Below are positions 52,251-61,775 of a DNA stretch of 64,000 nt, piece after piece. The translations under genes and the position numbers were made by a program. This DNA is from Anaerocolumna sp. MB42-C2 (lineage in GTDB: Bacteria > Bacillota > Clostridia > Lachnospirales > Lachnospiraceae): positions 5,667,501 through 5,731,500 of the forward strand of contig NZ_CP133190.1 in NCBI RefSeq assembly GCF_030913705.1, in the 5' to 3' direction. Each line of letters opens with the position of its first letter. Position 1 is the stretch's first letter. The notes under the pieces were generated by a model. That model saw only the letters and a program-made list of their open reading frames with translations. It was not told where the DNA came from and ran no database searches.

Positions 52251-52922
52251 ATGATTGAAAAAATTAAAGATAATGTCCTTTTTAAAGGGTTAACGCAGGA
52301 AGAAATAGAACTTTGTCTGGGATGCTCCAATGCCAGGCTTAAGGACTATGAAAAAAATCGAATCATATTCAGTCAGATGGATCCCCCAAAAGAACTGTTT
52401 GTTCTGCTTAAAGGGTCCGTATCCGTATGTAAGGATACCCCGGATGGAAGAAAATATATTGTAACTAATATTGAAGAAAAGGATATCTTTGGAGAAGTAT
52501 ATGTCTTTTTAGAAAAAGCGGATTATAATTATTATGTATTGACCAATACCGATTCTACAGTGCTAGCCATACCGAAGGAATATTTTTTTACAACCTGTGA
52601 TAAATCCTGTAATGCCCATTCGGTAATTATACAAAATATGCTGGGAATCTTAGCTCAGAAAGCATATTTTTTAAATAATAAAGTTCAATTATTAACCAGC
52701 GGCAGCTTGCGGCAGAAAATTGCCAAATATCTGTTGGAGAATTGTAATAATAAAAAGTATGTAAAATTGACAATGAACCGGGAACAGTTTTCTGCTTATC
52801 TTAATGTAACAAGACCTTCTCTTTCCAGAGAACTTATTAAAATGCAGGAAGACGGTCTCATTGATGTGGACCGGGATATGGTTAAGATTGTGGATTCGGA
52901 TAAATTAAGCAAATCATTATAG
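52251..52922 (+). CDS. Crp/Fnr family transcriptional regulator, HcpR-like
   Basis: A 223-residue regulator with a cyclic-nucleotide-binding-like sensor (LFVLLKGSVSVCKDTPDGRK) and a C-terminal Crp winged helix (REQFSAYLNVTRPSLSRELI). It directly precedes hcp, whose promoter has a GTAAC-N4-GTTAC palindrome of the HcpR type, so it likely activates hcp in response to nitric oxide or related stress. No N-terminal Fe-S cysteine cluster of the Fnr type is present. Confidence 0.85.
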   Translation: MIEKIKDNVLFKGLTQEEIELCLGCSNARLKDYEKNRIIFSQMDPPKELFVLLKGSVSVCKDTPDGRKYIVTNIEEKDIFGEVYVFLEKADYNYYVLTNTDSTVLAIPKEYFFTTCDKSCNAHSVIIQNMLGILAQKAYFLNNKVQLLTSGSLRQKIAKYLLENCNNKKYVKLTMNREQFSAYLNVTRPSLSRELIKMQEDGLIDVDRDMVKIVDSDKLSKSL

Positions 52923-52964
52923 TAACAATAATTTTCTGTTTTATTTTATAATTCAAATCAATTT

Positions 52965-52978
52965 GTAACATATGTTAC
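52965..52978 (+). promoter_or_regulatory. HcpR/Crp-Fnr operator upstream of hcp
   Basis: GTAACATATGTTAC is a perfect 14-bp palindrome 77 bases before the hcp start, matching the GTAAC-N4-GTTAC pattern described for HcpR regulators. A TTATATCAT (about 52998) downstream could be the -10, which would put the site near -41, an activating position. Confidence 0.8.
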
Positions 52979-53054
52979 GGAATTTGTTCGCATTTTGTTA
53001 TATCATTAACACATCAAAAAAAACAAAAACAAATTTGATTTGGAGGATATTTGA

Positions 53055-54692
53055 ATGGAAAATACAATGTTTTGTTATCAATGTCAGGAAACAGCAGGTT
53101 GTACCGGCTGTACAAAATTCGGGGTGTGCGGTAAGTCCCCTGATCTTGCCAGAATGCAGGATTTATTAATCTATACGACGAAAGGTATCTCCGAGATTGC
53201 AACAAGATTAAGAGAAGAAGGCCAAACGGTCGGCGGAGATATAAATCACTTGGTAACACTTAATTTATTTACAACAATAACGAATGCCAATTTTGATGAT
53301 AAAGTATTTTATGACAGAGTTAAAATGACTCTAAATGCTAAAAAAGAGCTATTAAATAAATTAAATAATAAAGCTGATCTATCCGATGCTGCTTTATGGG
53401 AAACAAATACAGATTCAGAGTTAGATGCAAAATCCTTAACAGTAGGTGTCTTAGCAACGGAAAATGAAGATGTAAGAAGTCTTAGAGAATTAATCACATA
53501 CGGATTAAAAGGTCTCTCCGCTTATGTAAAACATGCGCTTGCGTTAGGATTTGATAAGGAATCCATTCATGTATTTATGCAGAGTGCATTAGCTAAAACT
53601 TTAAACGATAAGTTAAGTGCGGATGAATTAGTAGCATTAACTCTTGAAACCGGTAAGATTGGTGTTGACGGTATGGCTTTATTAGATACGGCAAACACTT
53701 CTTCATACGGCAATCCGGAAATTACCAAAGTTAATATCGGTGTAGGTAAAAATCCTGGTATCTTAATTTCCGGACATGATTTAAAAGATTTGGAACAATT
53801 ATTAAAGCAGACAGAGGGAACCGGTGTGGATGTGTATACACACTCTGAAATGCTTCCGGCTCACTACTATCCGGCATTTAAGAAATATACTCATTTCATT
53901 GGCAATTATGGTAATGCATGGTGGAAACAAAACGAAGAGTTTGAATCCTTTAACGGACCGATTTTAATGACCACAAACTGTATCGTACCGCCGAAAGCAA
54001 GTTATAAAGACAGATTATATACCACCGGTGCGGCAGGATTTATTGGATGTACGCATATTCCGGGAGAAAGTGGAGATCAGAAAGATTTCTCACAGATTAT
54101 TGAACATGCGAAAAAATGTGCGGCTCCGACTGAAATTGAAACCGGAGAAATCATCGGTGGATTTGCTCACAATCAGGTATTTGCATTAGCAGATAAGGTT
54201 GTTGATGCAGTGAAAACCGGTAAGATTAAGAAGTTCTTCGTTATGGCAGGATGTGACGGAAGAGCTAAATCCAGAAATTATTACACTGATTTTGCAAAAG
54301 CATTACCGGAAGATACGGTTATATTAACTGCAGGTTGTGCGAAATACAAATACAATAAACTTCCTTTAGGAGACATCGGCGGAATACCGAGAGTATTAGA
54401 TGCCGGACAATGTAATGACTCTTACTCCCTGGCTTTAATTGCATTAAAATTAAAAGAAGTATTTGATTTATCCGATATTAACGAATTGCCCCTTGCATTT
54501 AATATAGCATGGTATGAACAAAAAGCAGTTATTGTTTTACTGTCCCTTTTATATCTGGGAGTAAAGAATATCCATTTAGGCCCGACATTACCTGCATTTT
54601 TATCACCAAATGTGGCTAAAGTATTAGTAGAAAACTTTGGTATTGCAGGGATCGGAACAGTAGAAGATGACATTAAATTATTTATGGCTTAA
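53055..54692 (+). CDS. hcp: Hydroxylamine reductase / hybrid cluster protein
   Basis: A 545-residue Hcp. The N-terminal cysteines Cys7, Cys10, Cys19 and Cys25 (MFCYQCQETAGCTGCTKFGVC) bind the Fe-S cluster. Later segments MTTNCIVPP, GATGFIGC-like GAAGFIGCTHI, AGCDGRAKSRNYYTDFA, TAGCAKYKYNK and DAGQCNDSYS provide ligands of the hybrid cluster. It reduces hydroxylamine in vitro and nitric oxide in vivo and is a marker of nitrosative stress in anaerobes. Single-gene unit after the regulator. Confidence 0.96.
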   Translation: MENTMFCYQCQETAGCTGCTKFGVCGKSPDLARMQDLLIYTTKGISEIATRLREEGQTVGGDINHLVTLNLFTTITNANFDDKVFYDRVKMTLNAKKELLNKLNNKADLSDAALWETNTDSELDAKSLTVGVLATENEDVRSLRELITYGLKGLSAYVKHALALGFDKESIHVFMQSALAKTLNDKLSADELVALTLETGKIGVDGMALLDTANTSSYGNPEITKVNIGVGKNPGILISGHDLKDLEQLLKQTEGTGVDVYTHSEMLPAHYYPAFKKYTHFIGNYGNAWWKQNEEFESFNGPILMTTNCIVPPKASYKDRLYTTGAAGFIGCTHIPGESGDQKDFSQIIEHAKKCAAPTEIETGEIIGGFAHNQVFALADKVVDAVKTGKIKKFFVMAGCDGRAKSRNYYTDFAKALPEDTVILTAGCAKYKYNKLPLGDIGGIPRVLDAGQCNDSYSLALIALKLKEVFDLSDINELPLAFNIAWYEQKAVIVLLSLLYLGVKNIHLGPTLPAFLSPNVAKVLVENFGIAGIGTVEDDIKLFMA

Positions 54693-54770
54693 TTGTCGTC
54701 CATAAAATCTAATATTCTATTTTTAATTATATAAAATATATCCTCTAATAAAAAAAGATAGAAGAATAAG

Positions 54771-54822
54771 AAAAAGCTTAAGTTATTTCCGGACTATCAG
54801 GATTATAACTTAAGCTTTTTAT
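54771..54822 (+). terminator. Terminator after hcp
   Basis: AAAAAGCTTAAGTTAT (54771-54786) pairs perfectly with ATAACTTAAGCTTTTT (54805-54820). The symmetric A and T flanks would allow action in both directions. The remaining bases to 55033 are AT-rich, with TTGACA near 54831 as a promoter candidate. Confidence 0.88.
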
Positions 54823-55033
54823 AATTATATTTGACAAATGATGGTAACAGAACTAAAATAAAAGACAAAATTTATGTGTTTTTTTTGTAATGACAGAATT
54901 AACTCTAAATATGACAAAAAAATATGAAGTCATCAAAATAATTAATTAATTGTATAACGATACGCTTTTTTGTAAATATAATAAGTGGAATATTTTGGTG
55001 ATAAATTTCCCATATTGAAAGGATGGTGCAATC

Positions 55034-56194
55034 ATGTTTGATAAGTTTTTTATCGATTATATGTCCGGCATTATACCGGTAGCATTTAATCTGCAATCGG
55101 AAAATGAAATAAAGAAAATAGGTAACGGAGAACCTGAATTTACAGTAATTCTAAAGAAACCAATCAGTAAAAGTGACTTGCTAACCAGTACATCGTTAGC
55201 TTTAGGGGAAGCGTATATGAGGGGGGATATTGAGGTAGATAAAGATCTATACCAAGTCCTGAATTTGTTTCTTGGAGAAATGGGTAAGTTTACTACGAAT
55301 AAATCAAAACTTCACAGTCTTTTATATACTGCAACTGGAAAAGGACACCAAAAGAAAGAAGTTACCTCCCATTATGATATCGGAAATAATTTTTACAGTC
55401 TGTGGCTGGATGAAACTATGAGTTATTCCTGTGCCTATTTCAAAGACAAAAATAATACCCTATATGAAGCACAAATGAACAAAATTCATCATATACTGGA
55501 TAAGCTATCTTTAGAGAAAGGAATGTCGTTATTAGACATAGGCTGTGGATGGGGTTCCCTTTTAATTGAAGCCGCTAAAAAATATCAGGTAAAAGGAACC
55601 GGTATTACGTTAAGTAAAGAACAATATGATAAATTCAAGGAGAGAATTAAGGAAGAAAATCTGGAGCATCTTTTAGAGGTTGAAATTATGGATTATAGAG
55701 ATCTTAGCAGTACAGCTTTATTATTTGACAGGGTTGTCAGTGTGGGTATGATAGAACATGTCGGCAGGGATAATTATGATCTGTTTATGAAAAATGTAAA
55801 TCATGTGTTAAGGAAAAAAGGTGTTTTTTTACTTCATTCCATAACCGCATTAAAAGAACATCCCGGAGATGCCTGGATTAAGAAATATATTTTCCCGGGC
55901 GGAACAGTTCCTAGCTTAAGGGAATTAATACAGATTCTTCCGGAGTATCAGTTCTATACGTTAGATGTAGAAAGTCTGCGAAGACATTATAACCGTACTC
56001 TGTTATGCTGGAGAAACAGGTTTCTGGAACATAAGGTTGAAATAGTTAACATGATGGGTGAAGAATTTACAAGAATGTGGGAATTATACCTGGCATCCTG
56101 TGCGGCAACCTTTAATAATGGCATTATAGATTTACATCAGATACTGGTATCAAAAGGTGTGGCCAATGATCTGCCGATGACCAGGGTTGTATAA
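55034..56194 (+). CDS. cfa: Cyclopropane-fatty-acyl-phospholipid synthase
   Basis: A 386-residue SAM-dependent methyltransferase. A small N-terminal lipid-binding domain is followed by SHYDIGNNFYSLWLDETMSYS and the SAM motif LLDIGCGWGSLL (about 166-177), then VSVGMIEHVG. Members add a methylene group across double bonds of membrane phospholipids, usually entering stationary phase or acid stress. GAAAGGATGG precedes the start. Confidence 0.92.
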   Translation: MFDKFFIDYMSGIIPVAFNLQSENEIKKIGNGEPEFTVILKKPISKSDLLTSTSLALGEAYMRGDIEVDKDLYQVLNLFLGEMGKFTTNKSKLHSLLYTATGKGHQKKEVTSHYDIGNNFYSLWLDETMSYSCAYFKDKNNTLYEAQMNKIHHILDKLSLEKGMSLLDIGCGWGSLLIEAAKKYQVKGTGITLSKEQYDKFKERIKEENLEHLLEVEIMDYRDLSSTALLFDRVVSVGMIEHVGRDNYDLFMKNVNHVLRKKGVFLLHSITALKEHPGDAWIKKYIFPGGTVPSLRELIQILPEYQFYTLDVESLRRHYNRTLLCWRNRFLEHKVEIVNMMGEEFTRMWELYLASCAATFNNGIIDLHQILVSKGVANDLPMTRVV

Positions 56195-56229
56195 GTAAAC
56201 CGGAGGAAGCAGCAGTATTATAAATTGCA

Positions 56230-56267
56230 GTAATAGAAGCCATATTAGTAAAGTTGGCTTCTATTAC
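56230..56267 (+). terminator. Hairpin/terminator after the CFA synthase gene
   Basis: GTAATAGAAGCCA (56230-56242) pairs perfectly with TGGCTTCTATTAC (56255-56267). No T tract follows, so termination is not certain. Confidence 0.6.
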
Positions 56268-56320
56268 GATATATAATATAGGAATAAAATGAGGAATAAA
56301 TTAAAGGAAGAACGATTTCA

Positions 56321-57199
56321 ATGATTAAATTAATAGTGGACAGTACATGTGATTTACCTGAAGAGTATATAATAAAATATGATATTACGGTTTTATCTCT
56401 TAAAGTTTTATTGGAGGATAAAGAATTTCTGGACAAGAAAACTATATCAGTTGATGAAGTATATGATGCGATGCGAAGAGGTGTAATGCCAAGAACTTCT
56501 CAGCCGAGCCCGGAAGAAATATATAATATATTTCGGGACTTTGCAAAAAATGGCGAAGATTTCATTTATCTGTCATTTTCCCAGATTCTCTCCGGAACTT
56601 ATCAGCTGGCCTGGGCTGTTCTAAATGAAATCAAAAAACTTTATCCGGACAGAAAAATGGCTATTATTGATTCTAAGGGAGGTTCTACGGCTACCGGACT
56701 GATAGCGCTTCAGGCAGTAAGCTGGATAAAAGATTATAATCTGGATTACCAACAAATTGTCTCTAAAATCACCGAGCTGGTTAATTCAGTTGAACATATA
56801 TTTACCTTATCGGATTTAAGCTGGCTTATTAAAGGAGGGAGAATTGGAAGGGCACAGGGGATGTTAGGGAATATCCTTAATATCAATCCCATTCTGCATG
56901 TAAATGACGGCAGGATGGAAATTATACATAAAGTCAGGGGAAGAAAAAAAGCTCTTAATATGGTAATAGATCTGTTAGAGGAAAGGACTGGGGAGTTTAC
57001 AGATCAGATTATAGGAATCAGCCACGCGGATGATTTAGAGACAGCGGAAGAATTAATGAGATTAATTCAGACGAGAACAGGTTTTCATAGGTTTATTATA
57101 AATAAAATCGGCAGTGTTCTGGGAAGCCACTTAGGTATCGGTGGCGTAGGAATCTTTTTCTTCAATTACAATGCAGAGGAATTATTAAAAAACACTTGA
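56321..57199 (+). CDS. DegV family fatty-acid-binding protein
   Basis: A 292-residue protein of the DegV/FakB fold (IVDSTCDLPEEYI; PRTSQPSPEE; GRIGRAQGMLGNILNINPIL). Such proteins hold a fatty acid and present it to a FakA kinase for phosphorylation and incorporation into phospholipid. Next to CFA synthase this makes a small lipid-related neighbourhood. No fakA is in the window. Confidence 0.9.
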   Translation: MIKLIVDSTCDLPEEYIIKYDITVLSLKVLLEDKEFLDKKTISVDEVYDAMRRGVMPRTSQPSPEEIYNIFRDFAKNGEDFIYLSFSQILSGTYQLAWAVLNEIKKLYPDRKMAIIDSKGGSTATGLIALQAVSWIKDYNLDYQQIVSKITELVNSVEHIFTLSDLSWLIKGGRIGRAQGMLGNILNINPILHVNDGRMEIIHKVRGRKKALNMVIDLLEERTGEFTDQIIGISHADDLETAEELMRLIQTRTGFHRFIINKIGSVLGSHLGIGGVGIFFFNYNAEELLKNT

Positions 57200-57319
57200 A
57201 AATTATTATTAGTAAGGCTAATATAGTAGTTATATTTATAATTATTTAAATTGTCTTGAATAACCTGTAAGAATTCGAGCCGGTTTGCACCAAAAATTTA
57301 TGAAAGAAGGATAAGTATC

Positions 57320-58390
57320 ATGTTAGATATCAGAATTGAAAAAACAACAACCCCCAAGGAACTTCCAAAAGCGGACAATCCCTTAAAGTTTGGAACCATA
57401 TTTACAGATCATATGTTTGTTATGAACTATGAAACAGGTAAGGGGTGGCATGATGCAAGAATAGTGCCCTATGAACCAATCAGCTTAGAACCTTCCGCTA
57501 TGGTATTTCATTACGGACAGGAGATGTTCGAGGGATTAAAAGCCTATAAAGCAGAAGATGGCAGAGTATTATTATTCCGTCCTGACAAGAACATAGAAAG
57601 AGCGAATAAAACAAATCGAAGAATCTGTATACCGGAGATTCCGGATGAGGATTTTCTGCAGGCTTTAAAAGCCATAGTTAAGATGGATAAAGCCTGGATT
57701 CCTACCAAACCCGGAACTTCTTTATATATCAGACCGTTTATTATAGCTACAGATCCGTTTTTAGGAGTGAGGCCGGCTGATACTTATCTGTTTATCATTA
57801 TTTTATCTCCGGTTGGAGCTTATTATCCGGAAGGTTTAAATCCGGTTAAGATCTGGATCGAAGATGAATATGTACGTGCCGTTAAAGGTGGTATCGGAGA
57901 AGCCAAAACAGGCGGTAATTATGTAGCTTCTTTAAAATCACAGGTGAAAGCTCATGATGAGGGGTATTCCCAGGTATTATGGCTGGATGGCGTAGAAAGA
58001 AAATACATTGAGGAAGTCGGAGCAATGAACATTTTCTTTAAAATAAACGGAACAATCGTAACTCCAAAATTAAACGGAAGTATCTTACCAGGTGTAACCA
58101 GAGATTCCGTAATTAATTTATGTAAAGCATGGGGATTACCGGTTGAAGAAAGAAGAATCTCCATTGATGAGATTTATGAGGCTCATAAAAATGGAACGTT
58201 AGAAGAAGTATTTGGTACCGGAACAGCAGCAGTAATTTCTCCGGTTGGACAATTAAGGTGGGAAGATCATATTATGAAAGTAAAAGACGGCGGTATCGGT
58301 GAATACAGCCAAAAATTTTATGATACCATTACCGGAATTCAATTGGGTAGACTGGAAGATAAATCCAATTGGACAATAGAAGTAAAATAA
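57320..58390 (+). CDS. ilvE: Branched-chain amino acid aminotransferase
   Basis: A 356-residue class IV PLP enzyme interconverting Leu/Ile/Val and their keto acids with glutamate. Lys196 in GEAKTGGNYVASL is the PLP lysine; the sequence belongs to the longer, eukaryote-like BCAT type (MFEGLKAYK, GTGTAAVISPVG). Stand-alone gene with its own terminator. Confidence 0.93.
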   Translation: MLDIRIEKTTTPKELPKADNPLKFGTIFTDHMFVMNYETGKGWHDARIVPYEPISLEPSAMVFHYGQEMFEGLKAYKAEDGRVLLFRPDKNIERANKTNRRICIPEIPDEDFLQALKAIVKMDKAWIPTKPGTSLYIRPFIIATDPFLGVRPADTYLFIIILSPVGAYYPEGLNPVKIWIEDEYVRAVKGGIGEAKTGGNYVASLKSQVKAHDEGYSQVLWLDGVERKYIEEVGAMNIFFKINGTIVTPKLNGSILPGVTRDSVINLCKAWGLPVEERRISIDEIYEAHKNGTLEEVFGTGTAAVISPVGQLRWEDHIMKVKDGGIGEYSQKFYDTITGIQLGRLEDKSNWTIEVK

Positions 58391-58408
58391 TCGTTTTAAT
58401 ATTGGCAA

Positions 58409-58440
58409 GGGCTGTTCCTTTAAGGAACAGCTCTTTTTTT
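58409..58440 (+). terminator. Terminator after ilvE
   Basis: GGGCTGTTCCTT (58409-58420) pairs with AAGGAACAGCTC (58422-58433), followed by TTTTTTT. Confidence 0.9.
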
Positions 58441-58522
58441 GTTCCATAGACTAAGTTCGCTGAACTCCTCTAAGATATAAAAAGTCATCTGAGCAGGATG
58501 CACAAAACATGCACAGGTAAAA

Positions 58523-58538
58523 TGTCACTAAAGTGACA
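58523..58538 (+). promoter_or_regulatory. Palindrome upstream of the potassium importer gene
   Basis: TGTCACTAAAGTGACA is a perfect 16-bp palindrome about 215 bases before the kimA-like start, in a 313-base gap (58441-58753) that holds no gene. It may be a regulator-binding site. I looked for a c-di-AMP (ydaO-type) riboswitch, common before such genes, and did not find its conserved boxes. Confidence 0.45.
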
Positions 58539-58753
58539 GCGTATCATAACCTGAGTATGACATGCCAATATATAATAGAAAGATTTGTGTTCACTGCAGC
58601 ATATTAAATAAAGTGTTGAAAAAATGTATAATATCACTACCATAATATAATCACTTATTGTGCAAAGCTTATATTGACGCTTGAATGTGAAATGAGTAGA
58701 ATTAGTTGGAATTCGATATAAATACAGCACATAATTTTAAGGAGAAAATAGAA

Positions 58754-60616
58754 ATGAACATAAAAGATATTTTACTGGGAAAGCCATTGAAGAATAATGA
58801 AATAAGTCATGAAAAGCTTTCAAGATTATGGGGATTACCAATTATGGCAAGTGATGCCGTATCCTCAGTTGCATATGCTATTGAAGAAATTCTATTAATT
58901 TTGATACCGTCAATGGGCCTTTTGGCTTTTCACACCTTGCCTTATATTATTTTGCCGATTTTACTGTTATTAATAATCCTGGTATTGTCCTATTCGCAAA
59001 TAATTGATCATTATCCAAATGGAGGCGGAGCTTATGCAGTAGCGAAAGAGAATATTGGAAAAACTGCATCCCTATTATCAGCAGCCGCACTGACAATTGA
59101 TTATATTATGACTGTCGCGGTTAGTATTTCATCATCAACAGCCGCATTAGTGTCCGCTTTTCCGTTATTGCATAATTATAAAGTAATTATTTCTTTAATT
59201 TGCGTTACTTTAATTACTTTAATCAATTTACGCGGAGTAAGAGAAGCCTCTAAGGTTTTTGGATTACCGACCTATATATTTATTATCTCTATGGTAATAT
59301 TGATTATTTGCGGGTTATTCCGTTTAATTACAGGTACTTTAAATCCGATTGACTATTCATCACCCATTCTTCCAAAAGAGACGATGCAGGGAGTTGGTAT
59401 ACTTATTTTACTGAAAGCATTCTCATCCGGATGTTCAGCAATGTCCGGTGTAGAAGCAGTCAGTAATGCGGTACCCAGTTTCGCAAAGCCCTCTACAAGA
59501 AATGCGAAACATATTTTATTTATGTTAGGCTGTATCATAGTATTTATTTTTGGTGGTACCAGTATCATTGCAATTCATCTTCAGGTTGCCCCAATAGACG
59601 GACATACCGTATTGTCCCAGATTTCATCTGCTGTATTTGGTCATACTTTTATGTATTATGTCATTCAGGTTTTTACCTCCCTGATCTTAATACTTGCAGC
59701 TAATACAGCATATAACGGATTACCGCAGCTGTTATATATTCTTGCCCATGACGGTTATGTACCAAGGCAATTTTCTTCAAGGGGTACGAAACTTAGTTTC
59801 TCAAACGGTATTTTGTTTATTTTTATTGCAGCGTCTCTGTTGATTATAGGCTTTAAAAGTGAAACTCATAGGCTGATACCCTTATATTCAGTTGGTGTCT
59901 TTATATCTTTTACCATCGCACAATATGGAATGTATAAAAAATGGTTAACAATTAAGGAGAGAAACTGGCAGTATAAAAGCTGGATTAACGGTTTTGGAGC
60001 GTTGGTTACCTTAGTCGTTTCTGTTATAGTATTTTCTACTAAATTTATAGATGGGGCCTGGATATTGGCAATAGCAATTCCAAGTATTATGACAGGTATG
60101 TATTTTATTCATAAACATTATACTGCTATTGGAGAACAGCTTCGTCTGGAAAAATTTAATCCATATTACAATAAGGATGCAGCGACATCCACACAATGCA
60201 TTTTACTGGTGCATGATATAAATAAACCATTTTTAAAAGCTATTAATTATGCAAATTCTATTTCAAATAATATAACAGCCCTGCATGTCTGCCGACACCC
60301 GGAACATGCAAGCCAACTGAGAAAACAATGGGAAGATCTAGAAATACCGATTGAATTAAAAATTATCGAGACGCCTTATCGTGATATTATAAAACCCATG
60401 GATGACTATTTGTGGCAAAGAGAACGGGAATTAAACCATGGAGAGAATATTTCTGTTATAATTATCAAATTTATTACCGCCCACTGGTATGACAATTTTC
60501 TTCATAACCAGACGACTTACTTTTTCAGTCAGCATTTAAGTAAACACAAAAATATATCAACAATTATTATGCCCTTCCATTATATGCTTGATGATAAACA
60601 TTTCTGTAAAAAATAA
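58754..60616 (+). CDS. kimA: APC-type potassium importer, KimA-like
   Basis: About 620 residues from ATG 58754 (AAGGAGA upstream). About 12 membrane helices; N-terminal LSRLWGLPIMASDAVSSVAY and the SSGCSAMSGVEAVSNAVP segment are typical of the KUP-related KimA (formerly YdaO) proton/K+ symporters, which are larger than amino-acid permeases and carry a cytosolic C-terminal domain (here about 460-620, LVHDINKPFLKAINYA) that binds c-di-AMP in Bacillus. Role in K+ uptake is inferred by family. Confidence 0.78.
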   Translation: MNIKDILLGKPLKNNEISHEKLSRLWGLPIMASDAVSSVAYAIEEILLILIPSMGLLAFHTLPYIILPILLLLIILVLSYSQIIDHYPNGGGAYAVAKENIGKTASLLSAAALTIDYIMTVAVSISSSTAALVSAFPLLHNYKVIISLICVTLITLINLRGVREASKVFGLPTYIFIISMVILIICGLFRLITGTLNPIDYSSPILPKETMQGVGILILLKAFSSGCSAMSGVEAVSNAVPSFAKPSTRNAKHILFMLGCIIVFIFGGTSIIAIHLQVAPIDGHTVLSQISSAVFGHTFMYYVIQVFTSLILILAANTAYNGLPQLLYILAHDGYVPRQFSSRGTKLSFSNGILFIFIAASLLIIGFKSETHRLIPLYSVGVFISFTIAQYGMYKKWLTIKERNWQYKSWINGFGALVTLVVSVIVFSTKFIDGAWILAIAIPSIMTGMYFIHKHYTAIGEQLRLEKFNPYYNKDAATSTQCILLVHDINKPFLKAINYANSISNNITALHVCRHPEHASQLRKQWEDLEIPIELKIIETPYRDIIKPMDDYLWQRERELNHGENISVIIIKFITAHWYDNFLHNQTTYFFSQHLSKHKNISTIIMPFHYMLDDKHFCKK

Positions 60617-60638
60617 AATATTACTTTAAAATATAACA

Positions 60639-60736
60639 GGCTGCTGCAAAATAATAAAACAACTGACTTACTTCTAAAAATGTAGAATTTATATCCTCCG
60701 TAAGTTATTGGTTTAATATTTTAGCGGCAGCCCTTT
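60639..60736 (+). terminator. Long palindrome after kimA (terminator or MITE-like)
   Basis: GGCTGCTGCAAAATA near 60639 pairs with TATTTTAGCGGCAGCC ending 60732; the arms stay complementary for about 33 bases with small mismatches around a loop near 60672-60699. CCCTTTT follows. It can terminate transcription, but 33-base arms are far longer than needed and recall a miniature inverted-repeat element. From 60737 to 61072 I see only AT-rich sequence. Confidence 0.6.
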
Positions 60737-61072
60737 TAAATCCGTCTATGTCTTAAATTCTGAATCGTCAGCATTAGTTCCATATCAAAATTTTTATATA
60801 ATGAATTCTTGCCTTTACTTTCTCTTTTTAATAAATTAAAATGTATATCATTATTGGTAGTATTTAGTTATACTTAGAAATGTTATAATGTTAAATGTAT
60901 TTAAGGAGCACCCAGCATAAACGCAACTAATTATTTGATAAAGATACTTAATTCATAAGAATAATCAACATATAATAAAGAATATATAAATTATCTTGTA
61001 AGCTTTAATAGGTTTCATAAATAAATGAAAGCTTTTATAACATATAAAATAACAGTGAGAAGGGAAAGGATT

Positions 61073-61762
61073 ATGGGAGAATTAGAAATTAGTTTAATGG
61101 ATGTAAATACACTATCGATTATCGTGCGTTTAAGCCTGGCTGCCATTTGTGGAGGTCTTATCGGTTACGACAGAGGTAGAAAAAGGCGGCCGGCAGGATT
61201 TCGTACACATATTTTAGTCTGTATTGGTTCAGCATTAGTAATGATAACCAATCAATATATAATAGAAGTATTGAAATACGATACTGATCCCACCAGATTG
61301 GGAGCCCAGGTTATCAGCGGTATTGGTTTTTTAGGGGCAGGTACTATATTAATTACGGGAAAACAACAGGTTAAGGGACTCACCACAGCAGCCGGCTTAT
61401 GGGCATCCGCATGTATGGGGCTTGCAATTGGAATTGGTTTTTATGAGGGTGCATTGATTGGCTGTATTTTCATCTTAGGAAGTATGACACTGCTTCATAG
61501 GTTTGATGCTTTTGTAATGTCTAAAACAAAACTTCTGGAATTATATGTGGAATTGGTTTCAGTAAAAAGTATCAGTAAATTTTTTGATTTTGTACGGAAT
61601 AATAATATGGAGATTACAAATGTGGAGATAATTAAAACAAGATCAGCAGAAGAAATGGTTGGACTGTTTGTTACAATCAAGCAAAAAGAAAAACATGATC
61701 ATATGAAAGTCCTAACGTTGTTCGGAACGCTGGATGATGTTGTAATTGTGGAAGAGATATAA
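61073..61762 (+). CDS. MgtC/SapB family membrane protein
   Basis: About 229 residues from ATG 61073 (GGGAAAGGATT upstream). Four or five N-terminal helices carry the family signature GGLIGYDRGRKRRPAGFRTH and ISGIGFLGAGTILI; a cytosolic C-terminal ACT-like domain (about 145-229) follows. Members help growth at low Mg2+ or affect membrane potential and ATP synthase; the exact role here is unknown. Confidence 0.88.
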   Translation: MGELEISLMDVNTLSIIVRLSLAAICGGLIGYDRGRKRRPAGFRTHILVCIGSALVMITNQYIIEVLKYDTDPTRLGAQVISGIGFLGAGTILITGKQQVKGLTTAAGLWASACMGLAIGIGFYEGALIGCIFILGSMTLLHRFDAFVMSKTKLLELYVELVSVKSISKFFDFVRNNNMEITNVEIIKTRSAEEMVGLFVTIKQKEKHDHMKVLTLFGTLDDVVIVEEI

Positions 61763-61775
61763 TAAATTATTAAGG

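Noticed and set aside
58754..60616. Amino-acid permease assignment for the 620-residue transporter
   Set aside because: It is longer than typical amino-acid permeases, with a cytosolic C-terminal domain and KimA-like N-terminal motif; potassium import fits better, though not proven.
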